Under the pieces are notes generated by a model. The model did no database searches. It saw nothing but the letters and a program-made list of their open reading frames with translations, and was not told the origin of the DNA. From Scytalidium lignicola (lineage: Eukaryota; Ascomycota; Leotiomycetes): DNA of 64,000 nucleotides. The stretch's first letter is position 1; every line of letters begins with the position of its first letter. Position numbers and translations under genes: made by a program. This document shows positions 11,947-22,648 of the stretch, piece by piece. Location of the stretch: assembly GCA_002812745.2 (NCBI GenBank), contig NCSJ02000070.1, forward strand, positions 62,001 through 126,000, in the 5' to 3' direction.

Positions 11947-13765
11947 ATTTGAGTGTTCTCAGCCAAAATCAACTTCACTGTGCATCTTACAAAAGACGAG
12001 GACCCAGTATTTATATTGTAGAGGACCTCTTCATGATGATGTAATACTAATCTACTGTAGTATATACATAAATAGCAAAGATCGATGCACCCAGGAGACA
12101 AAAGCTCTTTACATAGTACATGTTGAATACCGGTATAGTCCGTAAGCTTACTCATCATAAGCTGACTTTATGGACTGACGTAAGAAATATAATACAGTAA
12201 GACTGGCTCCACAGAGCCCTAAATGTGAGATCCAAGAGCAGTTCTACTTATTAGTTAATGCATTAGCTCGTGTGGTAGTAGCCTATGAATATCCATTTTT
12301 GAAGTTATACTTAGTGAAGAGTATGATTTAATACTACTTAGTACGATGTTACACTGTATATACTTTGTTATACCTCTTAAACCAGTATATTATCAACAAT
12401 AAATATTTAACAAATAAACAATTGTAAGCTGACGCCCATCACACCTTCAATTGGCTAACCACACTGGGCAGAGTGTCTTAACCCCTTGTAAAAACCGGGA
12501 TTACTACTGTACTGTATAGGGGTTTTTACAAGGTTAGGCTACTCTGGCTAATGGTTAGCTAATTGAAGGTACAATGAGCGTCGGCTTACAGCACTATAAC
12601 AACTACTGATTTTAATGGTAGAGTAGCTAAATTTCAATATCTTGTTAAAACCTCCGTTAACTTCAATCATGGCCTTATACTTATCCTACTAGTTATTATA
12701 CAAAGTCTTAATATATAAATTGTTGGACAGGTTAAATATGCCGATCGTAATAGATTCCCATAGAATATATATAAATTGACTACTGAATTAACTACTGTAC
12801 AAGTGGGTAAGTATGGCCATATATATACTCCTACAGGCCGGTGGGATCCGAGACCGGCTCCCACTCTAGAACCCTGTATAGCTGAATATATAGTACTATG
12901 GCCTGTACAGCTGAACCATATTCAACATAAATTAAGAATAACATTTTAAGTATTTATAATAATCCTTCTTAACTTATTTAACTTAATTCTCCTTAAGTTA
13001 TATTTAATCTTTAAATCTTAATATTACAATACTTACAAACCTGACTAGTTTTCTTCTCCTTAGTTGACTATGGTGGTGGAAATAATGAGGCACTAGAAAA
13101 AACCCTCAATTCGGAAGGCGGTCGATCTGGGGATTCTGTCGGATCATGTCCGAAATACAAAACACAACATCAACCTACTTTTGCAAGCTCATATCTTCCA
13201 ACACAAAAGTGCTGTGGGGAAATAGATTAGTAGATTCGTGATCTCTTGGTGAATCTGCATCCGGCCGCGCCTTCAAAGCTTAATTTGACGTTCTAGTCTC
13301 TTGGCGTCCACCCGTTTAGCTAGGTGGGACCCTAACCCAATTTCCTCTATTCTTATATCCTCCATTCTACACACCACTAGGTCACTCTTGACTTTTAGCC
13401 TTCCTTCACTCCGTACATCCAGAACCCTGACACTTGTTACATTACACCTTTTAAGAAAATGCCTTAGTACCTTTAGAGAGTTCCAGGCCGTGTATATATC
13501 TATACCTTAAAGGATTCTAAAATTACCAAAACTACCAATATAGAACTAAGGATTTTGCATGGTACACAGTCTACTATATAATAATAGTAGTTAAAGTTAA
13601 GGGTATTAAAGCTTATAGATTTTATGCTTTATAAAACTGTATATTGATCTGGTAGTTAATCTTTATATATAATTCAGAGATAAATAAACATTTATTTCTT
13701 TAACTTCTAACTTGTACTAGTTAATTGAGCTATAGTTAATTTCTACAGATCTCTAGTTATATATC
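11947..13765. other. AT-rich intergenic tract with a MITE
   Basis: This spans the 5' flank of the P450 and the 3' flank of the phospholipase C-type gene. It holds the palindromic element at 12423-12590 (listed separately). The rest, especially 12600-13060 and 13560-13760, is very AT-rich with no supported gene. Confidence 0.45.
12423..12590. repeat. palindromic MITE (168 bp)
   Basis: The two ends are imperfect inverted repeats: the left begins TGTAAGCTGACGC and the right ends GCGTCGGCTTACA. Both arms continue with CCTTCAATTNGCTAACCA-type sequence and a shared AACC-TTGTAAAAACC core on each side of a short loop near 12500-12520. Almost the whole element can fold into a hairpin. No coding capacity. 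No clear target duplication was found. Confidence 0.7.
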
Positions 13766-15457
13766 TTAAGAAGATGTAACTAGGCAAGAGCAAGCGCTAG
13801 AAATCCTCGTAGCATCGGCCTTGCAGTTATCCAAGTAAGATGGGATCAAGACCGTAGGCGAGGGAAGCATGGTAGTGTATGTTCCACAGAAGGCTGTGAA
13901 GCTGGCAGAGCCACGAATGGCAGCTCTGAGACAGTTGTCGTGGGAACAATCGGGGGCAATAACAGTCGGGGTGGTGATGGAAGTAGAAAAGGTGGTGCTA
14001 GGAGTGCTTGATGGTAGAAAGCTGGTGGTAGGAATAATGCTTGGGTTTGCAAAGGTGATAGCGGTTGGCAGAGTAGAGATAACATCACTCCGAGATTCGG
14101 TCTGGATCAAGTGGTCGAAGGATGGAGCCCACTCAACACGGGGGTTAAACGGCGAAAAGTCCCAGAGGTAACCGAGAGTGCGGAGAACGGAAGTGGCACA
14201 GTAAGAGACAGTGTCGCCCATGGAGTTAGTACCAAATTGCTCAACTGCGCCCTCAGTGATCCATGGAGAGATAAGCCAAGTAGGAACACGGCCACCAAGA
14301 CGGTTAAACTCGTAAGTATATTCGATACCGTTAGGAGCCGCCTCGGAATAAGTAAGATTATCAGGACGGGGAGCAAGTGAAGGAGCAACGTGGTCGTGGA
14401 AACCACCAGTCTCATCAAAGGTAATAATCAAGAGAGAATTATCCCACTGAGGACCAGCACGAAGAGAGTCGTAGACCTTCTTAATAAAAGCTTCACCGTC
14501 GGAAACTAAACCACTGTCGTGCATAGAAGTAGTGCCAACACCACAGCAAGATGGGTTAAGGTATGAAAAAGTTGGCAGGTCTCCAGCCAGAGCATCAGTA
14601 TAAAACTGGGTCATAGGAACAACCAAGTCCGTATTATTACTTTCGAGAGTCCAGGTATATGCTTTAGCCTCAGGACCAGTACCGCCGGCAGTATCCCAGT
14701 AGTTTTTCCAAGTATGGCCCGCCTCAGTCACTGCCTCAAAGATCGACGTATAGTTAAATCCATAGTTATAGTCGGTACCGAGGTTTGTGCATGGCCATGG
14801 GTGCTACCAGACGTAATAGCCAAACGGTTTGGATCAGTAGGCTGGATATATATAGTCAGTCATTCAATTCCTAGGTAAGCTGTCTAAAGAATTTTAGGGA
14901 CTTACGCCAGCAAAATCGGAGTGCCAGTGGTTGAAAGTTAGGAAGTTCTGGACCATGGAAGTCAAGACAGGAACTTCATCCTCAGTGTAATAGTTCATGA
15001 CTTGCATAGCCAACTCCGTGATATTAGTTTTAGAGCCGTAATTGTGTATTTGCTCAGTAATAAAACCTTGGTTGTTAGGGAGCAGGCGGCCCTCAGCAAT
15101 GGCAGTGTTGTCGGGAGTCCACTGGCCATAGAATTCCATATTATTACCAGTGACAGCGTGGCTAGGGTCATTAGTCACAGAGTCAAAGTCCTTAGGTTCA
15201 GAGCAGAAAAAGCCCGCGCTAAGATCAGTCACATTATAAGGGTTGCAGTAAGGGCCGTTGTTGATGGGATTCTCAAGGCCCTTTTGTGTCTGGCCACCCA
15301 AAAGATTATCAACAGAGCGGTTCTCCATGCACAAGAAGATAACATTCTTGATCTTGTCTTTCATGTTTTGAATTGAGGCCGGCGAACCTGGTGTAAGTGG
15401 CTGAGCCGTGGCGGCAGCGGCAAAAGCCAGCATGCCAACAAGAGCAGTGGAATGCAT
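13766..15457 (-). CDS. secreted phosphoesterase/phospholipase C-type protein, one frameshift
   Basis: Two exons: 15457-14906 and 14841-13766, with an intron of 64 bp (GTAAGT...CCAG). Residues 1-18 form a signal peptide ending ATAQP. The phosphoesterase family motif is clear: VIFLCMENRSVDNLLG (family ENRSFDxxxG), then NHWHSDFAG, LNPSCCGVG and TFDETGGFHDHV. After the catalytic part comes a Ser/Thr/Pro-rich linker and a Cys-rich tail (four or more Cys in about 50 residues). These enzymes cleave phosphodiester or phosphomonoester bonds of lipids outside the cell (PLC/acid phosphatase family); the substrate is not determined. One base is missing near 14790 (in the HGH...TNLGTDYNYG stretch), so the frame changes inside exon 2; everything else is intact at about 542 codons. 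This may be a sequencing error or a recent mutation. Confidence 0.8.
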
Positions 15458-16769
15458 CTTGAATAGTACAATTGGACGGTGAAAAGAATAGATTGTCGAA
15501 TGAAGATTGAGATTTACCGGATGTTGCTGGGTTAGAGAATGGAAGGGATTGTTGGTGAGTGCGGAAAGTCTTAATTATACTTTTTTGCACCTTACACGTG
15601 CGCTCACCCAACCATCCAATCAAGTAGTTGAGTTTTCCAATCACATACTTATGATAAGTATTTGCACGTTGTCGGAACGCGAAGTGTGCTGATGCTGTGG
15701 ATACAGTATGTCGAGATGCAGTGCGCACAGACTGCTCAACTGCAAGCTTGGTTCCTGACTTTCCGTCTCAGGCCATTCAAGGCACAAGGGAGCCAAACGC
15801 ATCCTGATCCTGGGCACGTCGAGAAGTAGTGTACTGCACTTTTGATCTTGTGCAGGTTCGAGAAGCATTTAGTACATGATTAATGTACGGTGAGGTTGAG
15901 GTTAATTTCTGAAGCTAGCTATCCAAGGCACGCAGGGCCAATCACACACTGATTCGGTCCACGTGACACACGGGAAGCAGTGTGCTTGATCTTGCGTAAG
16001 TGGGATAGCATTGCTTTGCCGCAACGTTGAGGTTGGTTCCTGAAGTTCCTGAAGCTAGCTATCCAAGGCACGTAGGGCCAATCACATACTAATGTTATAC
16101 ACATGCCACATTGTCGGGAAGTAGTGTGTGTGTGTGCTACACGATTGATCTTGTACAAGTGGGGTTCGAAAAGTAGTGATGCAATTGCTTTGCTGCAACG
16201 TTAAGGTGATTCCTGTTAAGTTCCTGAAGCTATCCAAAGAATATTGGGGCACATATGGGCCAATCAGAGTAGTATAAATGAGCACGATGCTAAGATGTTT
16301 TTTAGGCGGGGGCTGCTAAGGTAAAGTAGCTTAGTTTATATTCCATTAAGTGAAAGTTATAACCTCGTAAGGGCCATACCTTACCGTATGCGACTGCCAC
16401 AGGCATCTCCATAGATAAGGTATCCTTCCTGGAACGGGACAACGTGATTGAGGGGTGTAAGGGGCAACTAGAACGGATGTAATTTAAGTTATTAAAAAGA
16501 AAAGAAAAGTATATTATAATAAGAAATGTAATGTAAAACTTATATATAAAAAGAGATAAAAGTTTATTTTAATAAAAAAACATTTAAAACAGAAAGATTA
16601 AATGATAAACTTGATTTTGAAAATTAAAACTATTTGAAGTTGAAAAAGTTTACAAATTGATAATGATTAAATTAAAGTTATTAAAGAATATGAAAATACA
16701 TCTTGTGTTTCATATAGTATTACTACAATTAGCACTTGCAAATGTACTATTAATGCCAAGCGTAGAGGT
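15458..16769. other. 5' flank of phosphoesterase gene with tandem repeats and AT-rich tract
   Basis: Positions 15745-16270 carry a diverged tandem repeat (listed separately). Positions 16480-16740 are A/T-rich with no open frame. No gene is supported. Confidence 0.5.
15745..16270. repeat. diverged tandem repeat, about 130-170 bp units
   Basis: About three and a half units. Recurring blocks are GAAGCTAGCTATCCAAGGCA, then GGGCCAATCA, GGGAAGTAGTGTG, TTGATCTTG and GCTTTGCxGCAACGTT. The blocks recur in the same order near 15910, 16050 and 16225, with an older unit from about 15745. It sits upstream of the phosphoesterase gene start (15457). Each unit carries a GGGCCAATCA block, which contains a CCAAT box. 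Confidence 0.75.
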
Positions 16770-17190
16770 TAAGTTAAAACTGCAGAAACATCAGCACCAG
16801 CAGGGCATGAGATTCTAGTCGACCTGACGACAATACGAAGGGCACATGCATCTACCAGGGATATCTCACTAGATGTGGCAGCAGGAGCTGGCTCAGAAGG
16901 TGCTCAGAAGTTGGACTTGGTGGAGAGCCGGAGACGCGTATTGGAGGTGTTGCGCTGGGAGGCCGAAGAGCTGGAAATACAGAGTGAGCAGAGAGATGAA
17001 AGGCAACGCGAAATAGACGCGTTAGACTAGCAGATTAAGGAAATGCGCCAGAGGAGGGAGAGACTACGTCAATATAATGAACCACCTCTCGCAACGCTAA
17101 CCACAGACAGAGTGAGATACAGTGCATCTCAGCCTGCGCCAACCTAGCAACACCCCGACGCCTCAACTCCCTCAATAAGGAATCTATGAT
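16770..17190 (+). pseudogene. coiled-coil coding relic (possibly retrotransposon gag-like)
   Basis: One plus-strand frame is protein-like for about 140 codons, broken by two TAG codons before Gln-type contexts. It is rich in Glu, Arg and Gln (EVLRWEAEELEIQ, EIDALD, then EMRQRRERLRQYN) as in a coiled coil. Family not recognised; Gag-like or other repeat-encoded proteins of fungi look similar. Its end meets the 3' end of the fasciclin gene on the other strand at about 17184. Confidence 0.4.
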
Positions 17191-19852
17191 AATAGTTCCA
17201 TGACAATAAACATCAAAACACTCCCAACTGCAACTAAACTCTGAGCTGATCTGCATATTGACGATCCTGAATTCGGCTGGGGAGTAGTCGTGAATGTTGG
17301 AGAAGTAGCCAATGGGTGGATAACCTATTTCAGAACTTTTGCGTCAGTCGACTACATTTATTTTTCATCGCTCAAGAAAGGAACACATAGCGGTAATGCC
17401 GAAAAAGGAGATAGAAACATACCTGGTCAATTACGTGGGCAACGCCATTCCCCAGTACCACATTTGGTAATATGATCCTCGCATTGTTAACATAATAGTC
17501 ACAACCATCATTAGTAACGGTGAAGTTCGTGCCACTCTGGCTCTTAAATGCAGTGCCATTTTTCAGTGAAGGCAAGTAGCCTACGAAGTTAGGGATGAGA
17601 TGGCCTAATAGTAGATTCTGGATCGATGAATAATATTTCGTGGCACCAGGGAGCGATAAAGCTTCGTTGTTGGGAATGAAGTATGTGATGCCTGGTGTGT
17701 TATCGAGCGTATCCATTAGACCATAGGAAGTAGCCAGGCCAGTGAAGGTTGTCTGCCCGTTGGCATTTGCCGTGTCGATGAGATTTTCAGGGAGAGTGAA
17801 ATAGCTGTTATTAAAAATTGTGTTAGCTTTTTGGACCGGCCGATTATTTTGTCTTGGTTTATCATTCTGCCATTATGATCTTGTTGAACCCGTTTAAAGA
17901 AGGCAACGTAACCGGAGGCAAGAGAGGGAAGAATTGACTTACTCGTCAACAATGTGGATCAAGCCTCCATCGTATGCAATGTCTGCTTGGATGATATTGA
18001 CTGAATTGCCCAGTCCCGAGGATATCTTCAATAAAGAGGGTGTAGGAGCAGGAGTCATTAAGGTGGATTCTATTGTGTACAGCTGGGTGGCCACCGTTTT
18101 TACAGCCGTCGTTAGTATTCCGCTAGGGGAGACGGTGATAGGAAGGGTCTTAGTCTCTTCTATAAGAGAGACAACAATCGAGGGTGATATTGTAGGGACT
18201 GTGACAAGATCGGTTTTCCGAAGAATAGTTGAGATCGATACAGTAGACATTGTAATAAGTGTGGTCTTTTGATCAATAATAGAAGTTATAACCATGGGAA
18301 CTGTCACGACAGTAGTCTCTGGAGGAGCAGTTGTAGTGAATACTGTAGGCGTCACGAGGGTAGTCTCTTGAAGAATAGTTGATGTCAGCACCGTGGAAAT
18401 CGTGATAAGCCGGGTTTCTCCTGAAATAGTTGAGGTAACTACTGTGGGAATTGTTATTACTTTGGTTTCTTGGGAAAGAGTACTCGTAACTTTAACCTCT
18501 ACTTCGGAAGGAGTGGCGATAGTCTTTGTGACGGTAACATCAGAGAGTGAAGCTATCGTTTCCGTGAATGTAACGTCGACTTCGGATTTAGAAACAATGG
18601 TCACAGTTGAAATCTCTGTGATGGTAACGTCGACTGTGGATGGCGTGACTAGAGTATCGGTGACAGTGATATCAACTTCAGAAGGAGTGACTCGGATGCT
18701 TGTAACAACATTCGTGATGGTAACATCGATTTCCGTTGAAGATACAATCACACTAGTAATTATATCTGTAAAAGTAACGTCGACTTCAGATGGAGTAGCG
18801 ATGGTTTGAGTGGCTGTATCAGTTATGGTCTTATGTAGAACGGTTGGTGTCAGTTTCGTAGAAACAGTGACAAACGTAGTCTCTTTAACAACAGTTGAAG
18901 TTAAAGTTGTGGGAACCGTAATGACCTTGGTCTTAGTCTCTCGCAAAAAGGAAACAATGGTTGAATGTAACTCTACTGTGACAGTCTTGATCTCTTCCAC
19001 AACAGAAAGAACAGTTGAGATGGATAGCTTGGGGACGGTGACGGTGACAAACTTGGTTTCATGGTGAATCGACGGTGGCAAGGTTGTAGGAACCGTAACC
19101 GTAATAATCTCAGTCTCGTGTTCAAGGGAGACTATAGTCGAGGGTAAAATTTCAGTGATAGTCTTCCTCTCAGTCTCAATCTTAGTCTCAACCTCAGTTT
19201 CCACTTCAGTCTTAATTTTAGTCTCTATGACACGAGAGATAATAGTTGATGGCACTATAGTCGGCACTGTAACAGTCTCTGTCTCTGTCTCTCGCACAAC
19301 AGAGAGAATGGTTGTTGCAACGGTGACTGTGTGTTTGCCACAGAAGTCCGGGTTGTAATGCAAAAGGCAGATATCGTAGTTATCTATGCCTACATAGATA
19401 CCGGTATCTCTCTGTCGAACCGCTATACACTGGTGCTTATCGCTCACTAGATCCGACACAAACTCTAACGGCTTTCCTCCAAATCCCGATGATTTGGCGT
19501 TTGATTGCATGGCCAGACCCGATCCTGAACTCATGGATCCAAGGCTGTTTAAGTTGGAAGTGCTCTGGTATAGCCTGCTCTGGAGGGTGGCGGCGCTGGC
19601 CTGCCTCAACCGTAATCTCCTACTACTGTGCGCTGACGAATTGGTATGAATCGAAGCATTGCGAGCACCATCAATAGGTGCAAAAACAGTTTTCACTTGG
19701 TTCGAGAAATAGAAGGCGGCGGCATCTGGATCGGATTCAATCAGCGTTGCAAATTGCGAAGCCCCAGCCTCGTGGAGCGCCTGTATGAGGCTAATAGCAC
19801 GTATCGGGATCACAAGTAAGAGCAGGAATACGAGCCCTGCATTACGCCACAT
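17184..19852 (-). CDS. GPI-anchored fasciclin (FAS1) protein with repeat-split FAS1 domain
   Basis: Three exons: 19852-17943, 17804-17423 and 17324-17184, total 2433 bp, 810 aa; both introns (138 and 98 bp) are GT...AG and keep frame. Signal peptide at residues 1-20. FAS1 domain 1 starts right after it (SLIQALHEAGASQFATLIE...KTVFAPIDG), is interrupted by about 450 residues, and finishes with GLGNSVNIIQADIAYDGGLIHIVDEYFTL. The insert has a short Cys-containing part (CIAVRQ, NPDFCGK) and then about 370 residues of Thr/Val/Ser repeats of the type ETKxVTVPTTLxSTI. FAS1 domain 2 follows (GLMDTLDNTPGITYFIPNNEAL to NGVAHVIDQV). The C-terminus ends in a small-residue site (NSGSS) and a hydrophobic tail, as in GPI anchors. 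FAS1 proteins act in adhesion at the cell surface. Other open frames here on the + strand are shadows of the repeat. Confidence 0.83.
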
Positions 19853-20965
19853 CTTGCAGGAAAATGTAATAATGTTATCTTGCTATTAATAATAAACAGT
19901 GAGAAGGTGTCTCTCTCTGAAGGTGCTCTGCCCTCGCGCTGAGAGAAAAACGAGGGAGCAGATATGGGACAGAAGAGTCCATCTGCTGCGACGACTGTTG
20001 ATATGAAATGACGGTTAAAAAAANGCAGTGACTGAGTGCGACGATCCCATTTTCGATTATGTATTTGTGTGCGTCCAGTACAGGCTGATCAGCTCCATAA
20101 TTTGAGGCTCAACGAGGCTGGCTCCGGGGCCCTTCATGGACTTTTCTGCTTCTATGACCATGTCAACGATCCGAGCTCACCCATGGATGCACAACACAGA
20201 CTGTGCTTTAGGGTCGTAGTGCAGTAAAGGACCGTCTCATCTAGCCATGCCCTCCAGGGTTCGATTGGAGGTGATTATGACCCCGAAGAAAGTGACATCT
20301 CCAGAGCTCGCCCGGCTGCCGTGCTTTAGGGCCATCTTCAAGCCTGATTGTATCGTTAGATATCGTATTGCTCTCGGGAACAGCCCAAAAGGACCGACAA
20401 GCAGTGAGAACTGCAATTTTTCGTGCATCCAGCACTGGGAGTCGCGAACAAATAAGCAATGCGGGGGCGTTGAGTGGCGTTGAGGCACACAGCTGAACAT
20501 CTGAATTCGGCCGGCGATGTTGCAACGGCTGCGGTGCTGCTTCTTCCCCAGCGCCATGTCTTGCCTGTCAACAGCCACATGTCTTGCAACCACTGGCCCA
20601 GCGCCGGGGATGGCTCAAAGATGGGATGCAGCATGTAACTCTCTGCACTCTGCAGCGTCTATCTTGCTCCCTTTCCGTGGTGGCCCGCAGGATTCGTAAT
20701 CACGGGAAAGAGACTCCACAAACGCCCTGTTTGGGTCTTGCTTTTTCGCCGCACGATGCTAGTCATAATAAGTCACCTCTAGCTGATAGCCTCTCCTTTG
20801 GGAAATGTTTCTCGTGGTAAATGGTCGAGCCTTGATGGCATCGTGCGTCTGCTGGCCCTTAGCTTTTGCAGCCTTCGCAACTGCATCTCATGGTCCAGAG
20901 GGAGCTTCAAAAGCGGCTACTTGAAGGTGAAAGGTGAAAATTATTGAGCCTCTGGCATCGCCGCC
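19853..20965. other. intergenic between divergent genes
   Basis: It separates the fasciclin gene (-) and the membrane protein gene (+). One N at 20024 follows an A run. Several overlapping open frames at 20030-20800 exist on both strands, but none has a recognisable domain or a consistent codon pattern, so none is called. Confidence 0.4.
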
Positions 20966-22648
20966 ATGGTATTCTCACTCGTCAGCCCGTCTAGGGACAC
21001 CTACCTCCTCTGGCACCGTTTCAAAATGCCGACTGAATCGGGGTCCAGAGACGCCGTGGCAGTCTCGAGTTTCGAGGGCGATGAACTCGTCTCAGCGTAT
21101 ACATTCATCTTGGAACATATCGTCATCCTGACTTGGGGCATTGCTATCGTGACTGGAGTGTTGCTCTCATCACGTCAGTACGGCAACAACCATCCAAGCC
21201 GACCGGTCTCAACGGAAATTTATGCCAAAAGGGCCTCTCCTGTTTCCACACTCAAAGTGTCCCTGAAGTACTTTCTCAGACGCAAACCCATTCGATGGCT
21301 TGTTGCTATGTGGATAGCAATGTCCATTGCATGTCTGGCAATCAAATACGCTATTCCGATTGTCTTCGCCAGATATATCAAAATAAGCACAGCTGCGCCT
21401 GTCAACCCAAAAGCGATATTTGTGCCTTCACGTATTGACACAGGAAGCTTCAGCGATTCATCCAACAAAAATAACCTGCAAATCTTCAATTTCTACGTGC
21501 CTTCTGCGCTTCGTTCGGTTGGAAACATCGATAGTATGAATAGGACTAAAGGCATAAATCCACCGCTTACCATCAATCAACCAGAAACCATTGGGATTGA
21601 CGAGAGCGGGGGACTTATAGTGCAGATGGGATACCGATATAATGTCACCGGTCTAGACTTTGGATTGCAGAACTACCCAGATTTACTTTTGAGTGTCGAA
21701 GGATCCTGTGTGACTGAGTACGGCTGGTGGGCTGGTGCAAGCAATGATTTCTCACTTTACCCAGGTGTTTTTGTGGAGGAATATTTCCTATTCAATGACC
21801 CAAACAGGACCCAGTATGTTTCGTTGTACGATGGTGGACCACGAGCTTTCTTCTTTGCCAACCCCCCTGGCCCCTCTAATCCTACCAATGTCACCTGGGC
21901 AGCCGCGATCTCGTCTGTTAATCGCACGAGCTGGTTCCCCAGCACAGATCCATGGTACCAGACCGGTCCGAATCCATTCTACAACAACAGTATCTCAGGA
22001 ATTGCTCCGTACATGGTGATCCCACAGCGCCCTGTATTATCCTGCTGGGAAAATGATGTCTGGTCTTATAATGGCCACACGGGTTCCATCACCGAGCTCC
22101 ATACTAATCCTGAATTCAACCTACCTATAGGGCTCACCACAATCTTTGCCGATTCTCTAGGTACCCCGATGATTTACCTTCTTGGAACTTACCTCCAGGT
22201 CTCAGCATTGAAGTCGTCCGTAACCGCACTCAAAAACATCTTAGACGCTAGCTCATCCAGCATATACAGCGATCTTGAACGTTTGGTCTATGCATCCTAT
22301 ATAGCTACGATCAACTGCCTCACAGAAACGACCTTATTCCCTCCTGCAGAAGGTTTCCCGAACGAGGTTGTGCTAAATGGTTCTCTATTAGATGGCACGG
22401 CTGATTTTGTCATTTACGGGGACGATATTGCCACGCTATCGGTGCGGACCCTGATCATCACACCAGTTGTAACAGTCGGTTTGTGGATACTCTCGATCGC
22501 ATTGTTGCTTTTGCCAATGACAGTAGAGACGGTTACGGACCTCAAAAGATCCGGGGGTGAAGAAACAGAGAAGGATGGCGACGAGGTGGAGAAGACAGGG
22601 GGGACATTTGTTGAACAGTTGGTGGCAATTTTGGAAAATTTATCATAA
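20966..22648 (+). CDS. fungal membrane protein of unknown function (560 aa)
   Basis: Single exon, ATG at 20966, stop at 22646-22648. Membrane segments: about residues 49-66 (IVILTWGIAIVTGVLL), 112-134 (WLVAMWIAMSIACLAIKYAI) and 508-528 (ITPVVTVGLWILSIALLLLP). Between the second and third lies a loop of about 370 residues with many N-glycosylation sites (NVT, NRT, NNS, NGS) and Cys residues, so it is probably outside the cell or in the secretory lumen. The tail is acidic and charged (GGEETEKDGDEVEK) and cytosolic. This arrangement is seen in many lineage-expanded fungal membrane proteins without known role. No stop or frameshift. Confidence 0.75.
   Translation: MVFSLVSPSRDTYLLWHRFKMPTESGSRDAVAVSSFEGDELVSAYTFILEHIVILTWGIAIVTGVLLSSRQYGNNHPSRPVSTEIYAKRASPVSTLKVSLKYFLRRKPIRWLVAMWIAMSIACLAIKYAIPIVFARYIKISTAAPVNPKAIFVPSRIDTGSFSDSSNKNNLQIFNFYVPSALRSVGNIDSMNRTKGINPPLTINQPETIGIDESGGLIVQMGYRYNVTGLDFGLQNYPDLLLSVEGSCVTEYGWWAGASNDFSLYPGVFVEEYFLFNDPNRTQYVSLYDGGPRAFFFANPPGPSNPTNVTWAAAISSVNRTSWFPSTDPWYQTGPNPFYNNSISGIAPYMVIPQRPVLSCWENDVWSYNGHTGSITELHTNPEFNLPIGLTTIFADSLGTPMIYLLGTYLQVSALKSSVTALKNILDASSSSIYSDLERLVYASYIATINCLTETTLFPPAEGFPNEVVLNGSLLDGTADFVIYGDDIATLSVRTLIITPVVTVGLWILSIALLLLPMTVETVTDLKRSGGEETEKDGDEVEKTGGTFVEQLVAILENLS

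Noticed and set aside
17934..19358. Several long open frames on the + strand opposite the fasciclin gene
   Set aside because: They are antisense shadows of the Thr/Val repeat: the repeat codons (ACx, GTx) read as Val/Thr/Ser on the other strand too. The minus frame has signal peptide, FAS1 domains and splice sites.
20237..20634. Overlapping open frames on both strands at 20.2-20.7 kb
   Set aside because: No recognisable motif, no codon pattern, and they overlap each other; likely chance in a GC-richer promoter region.
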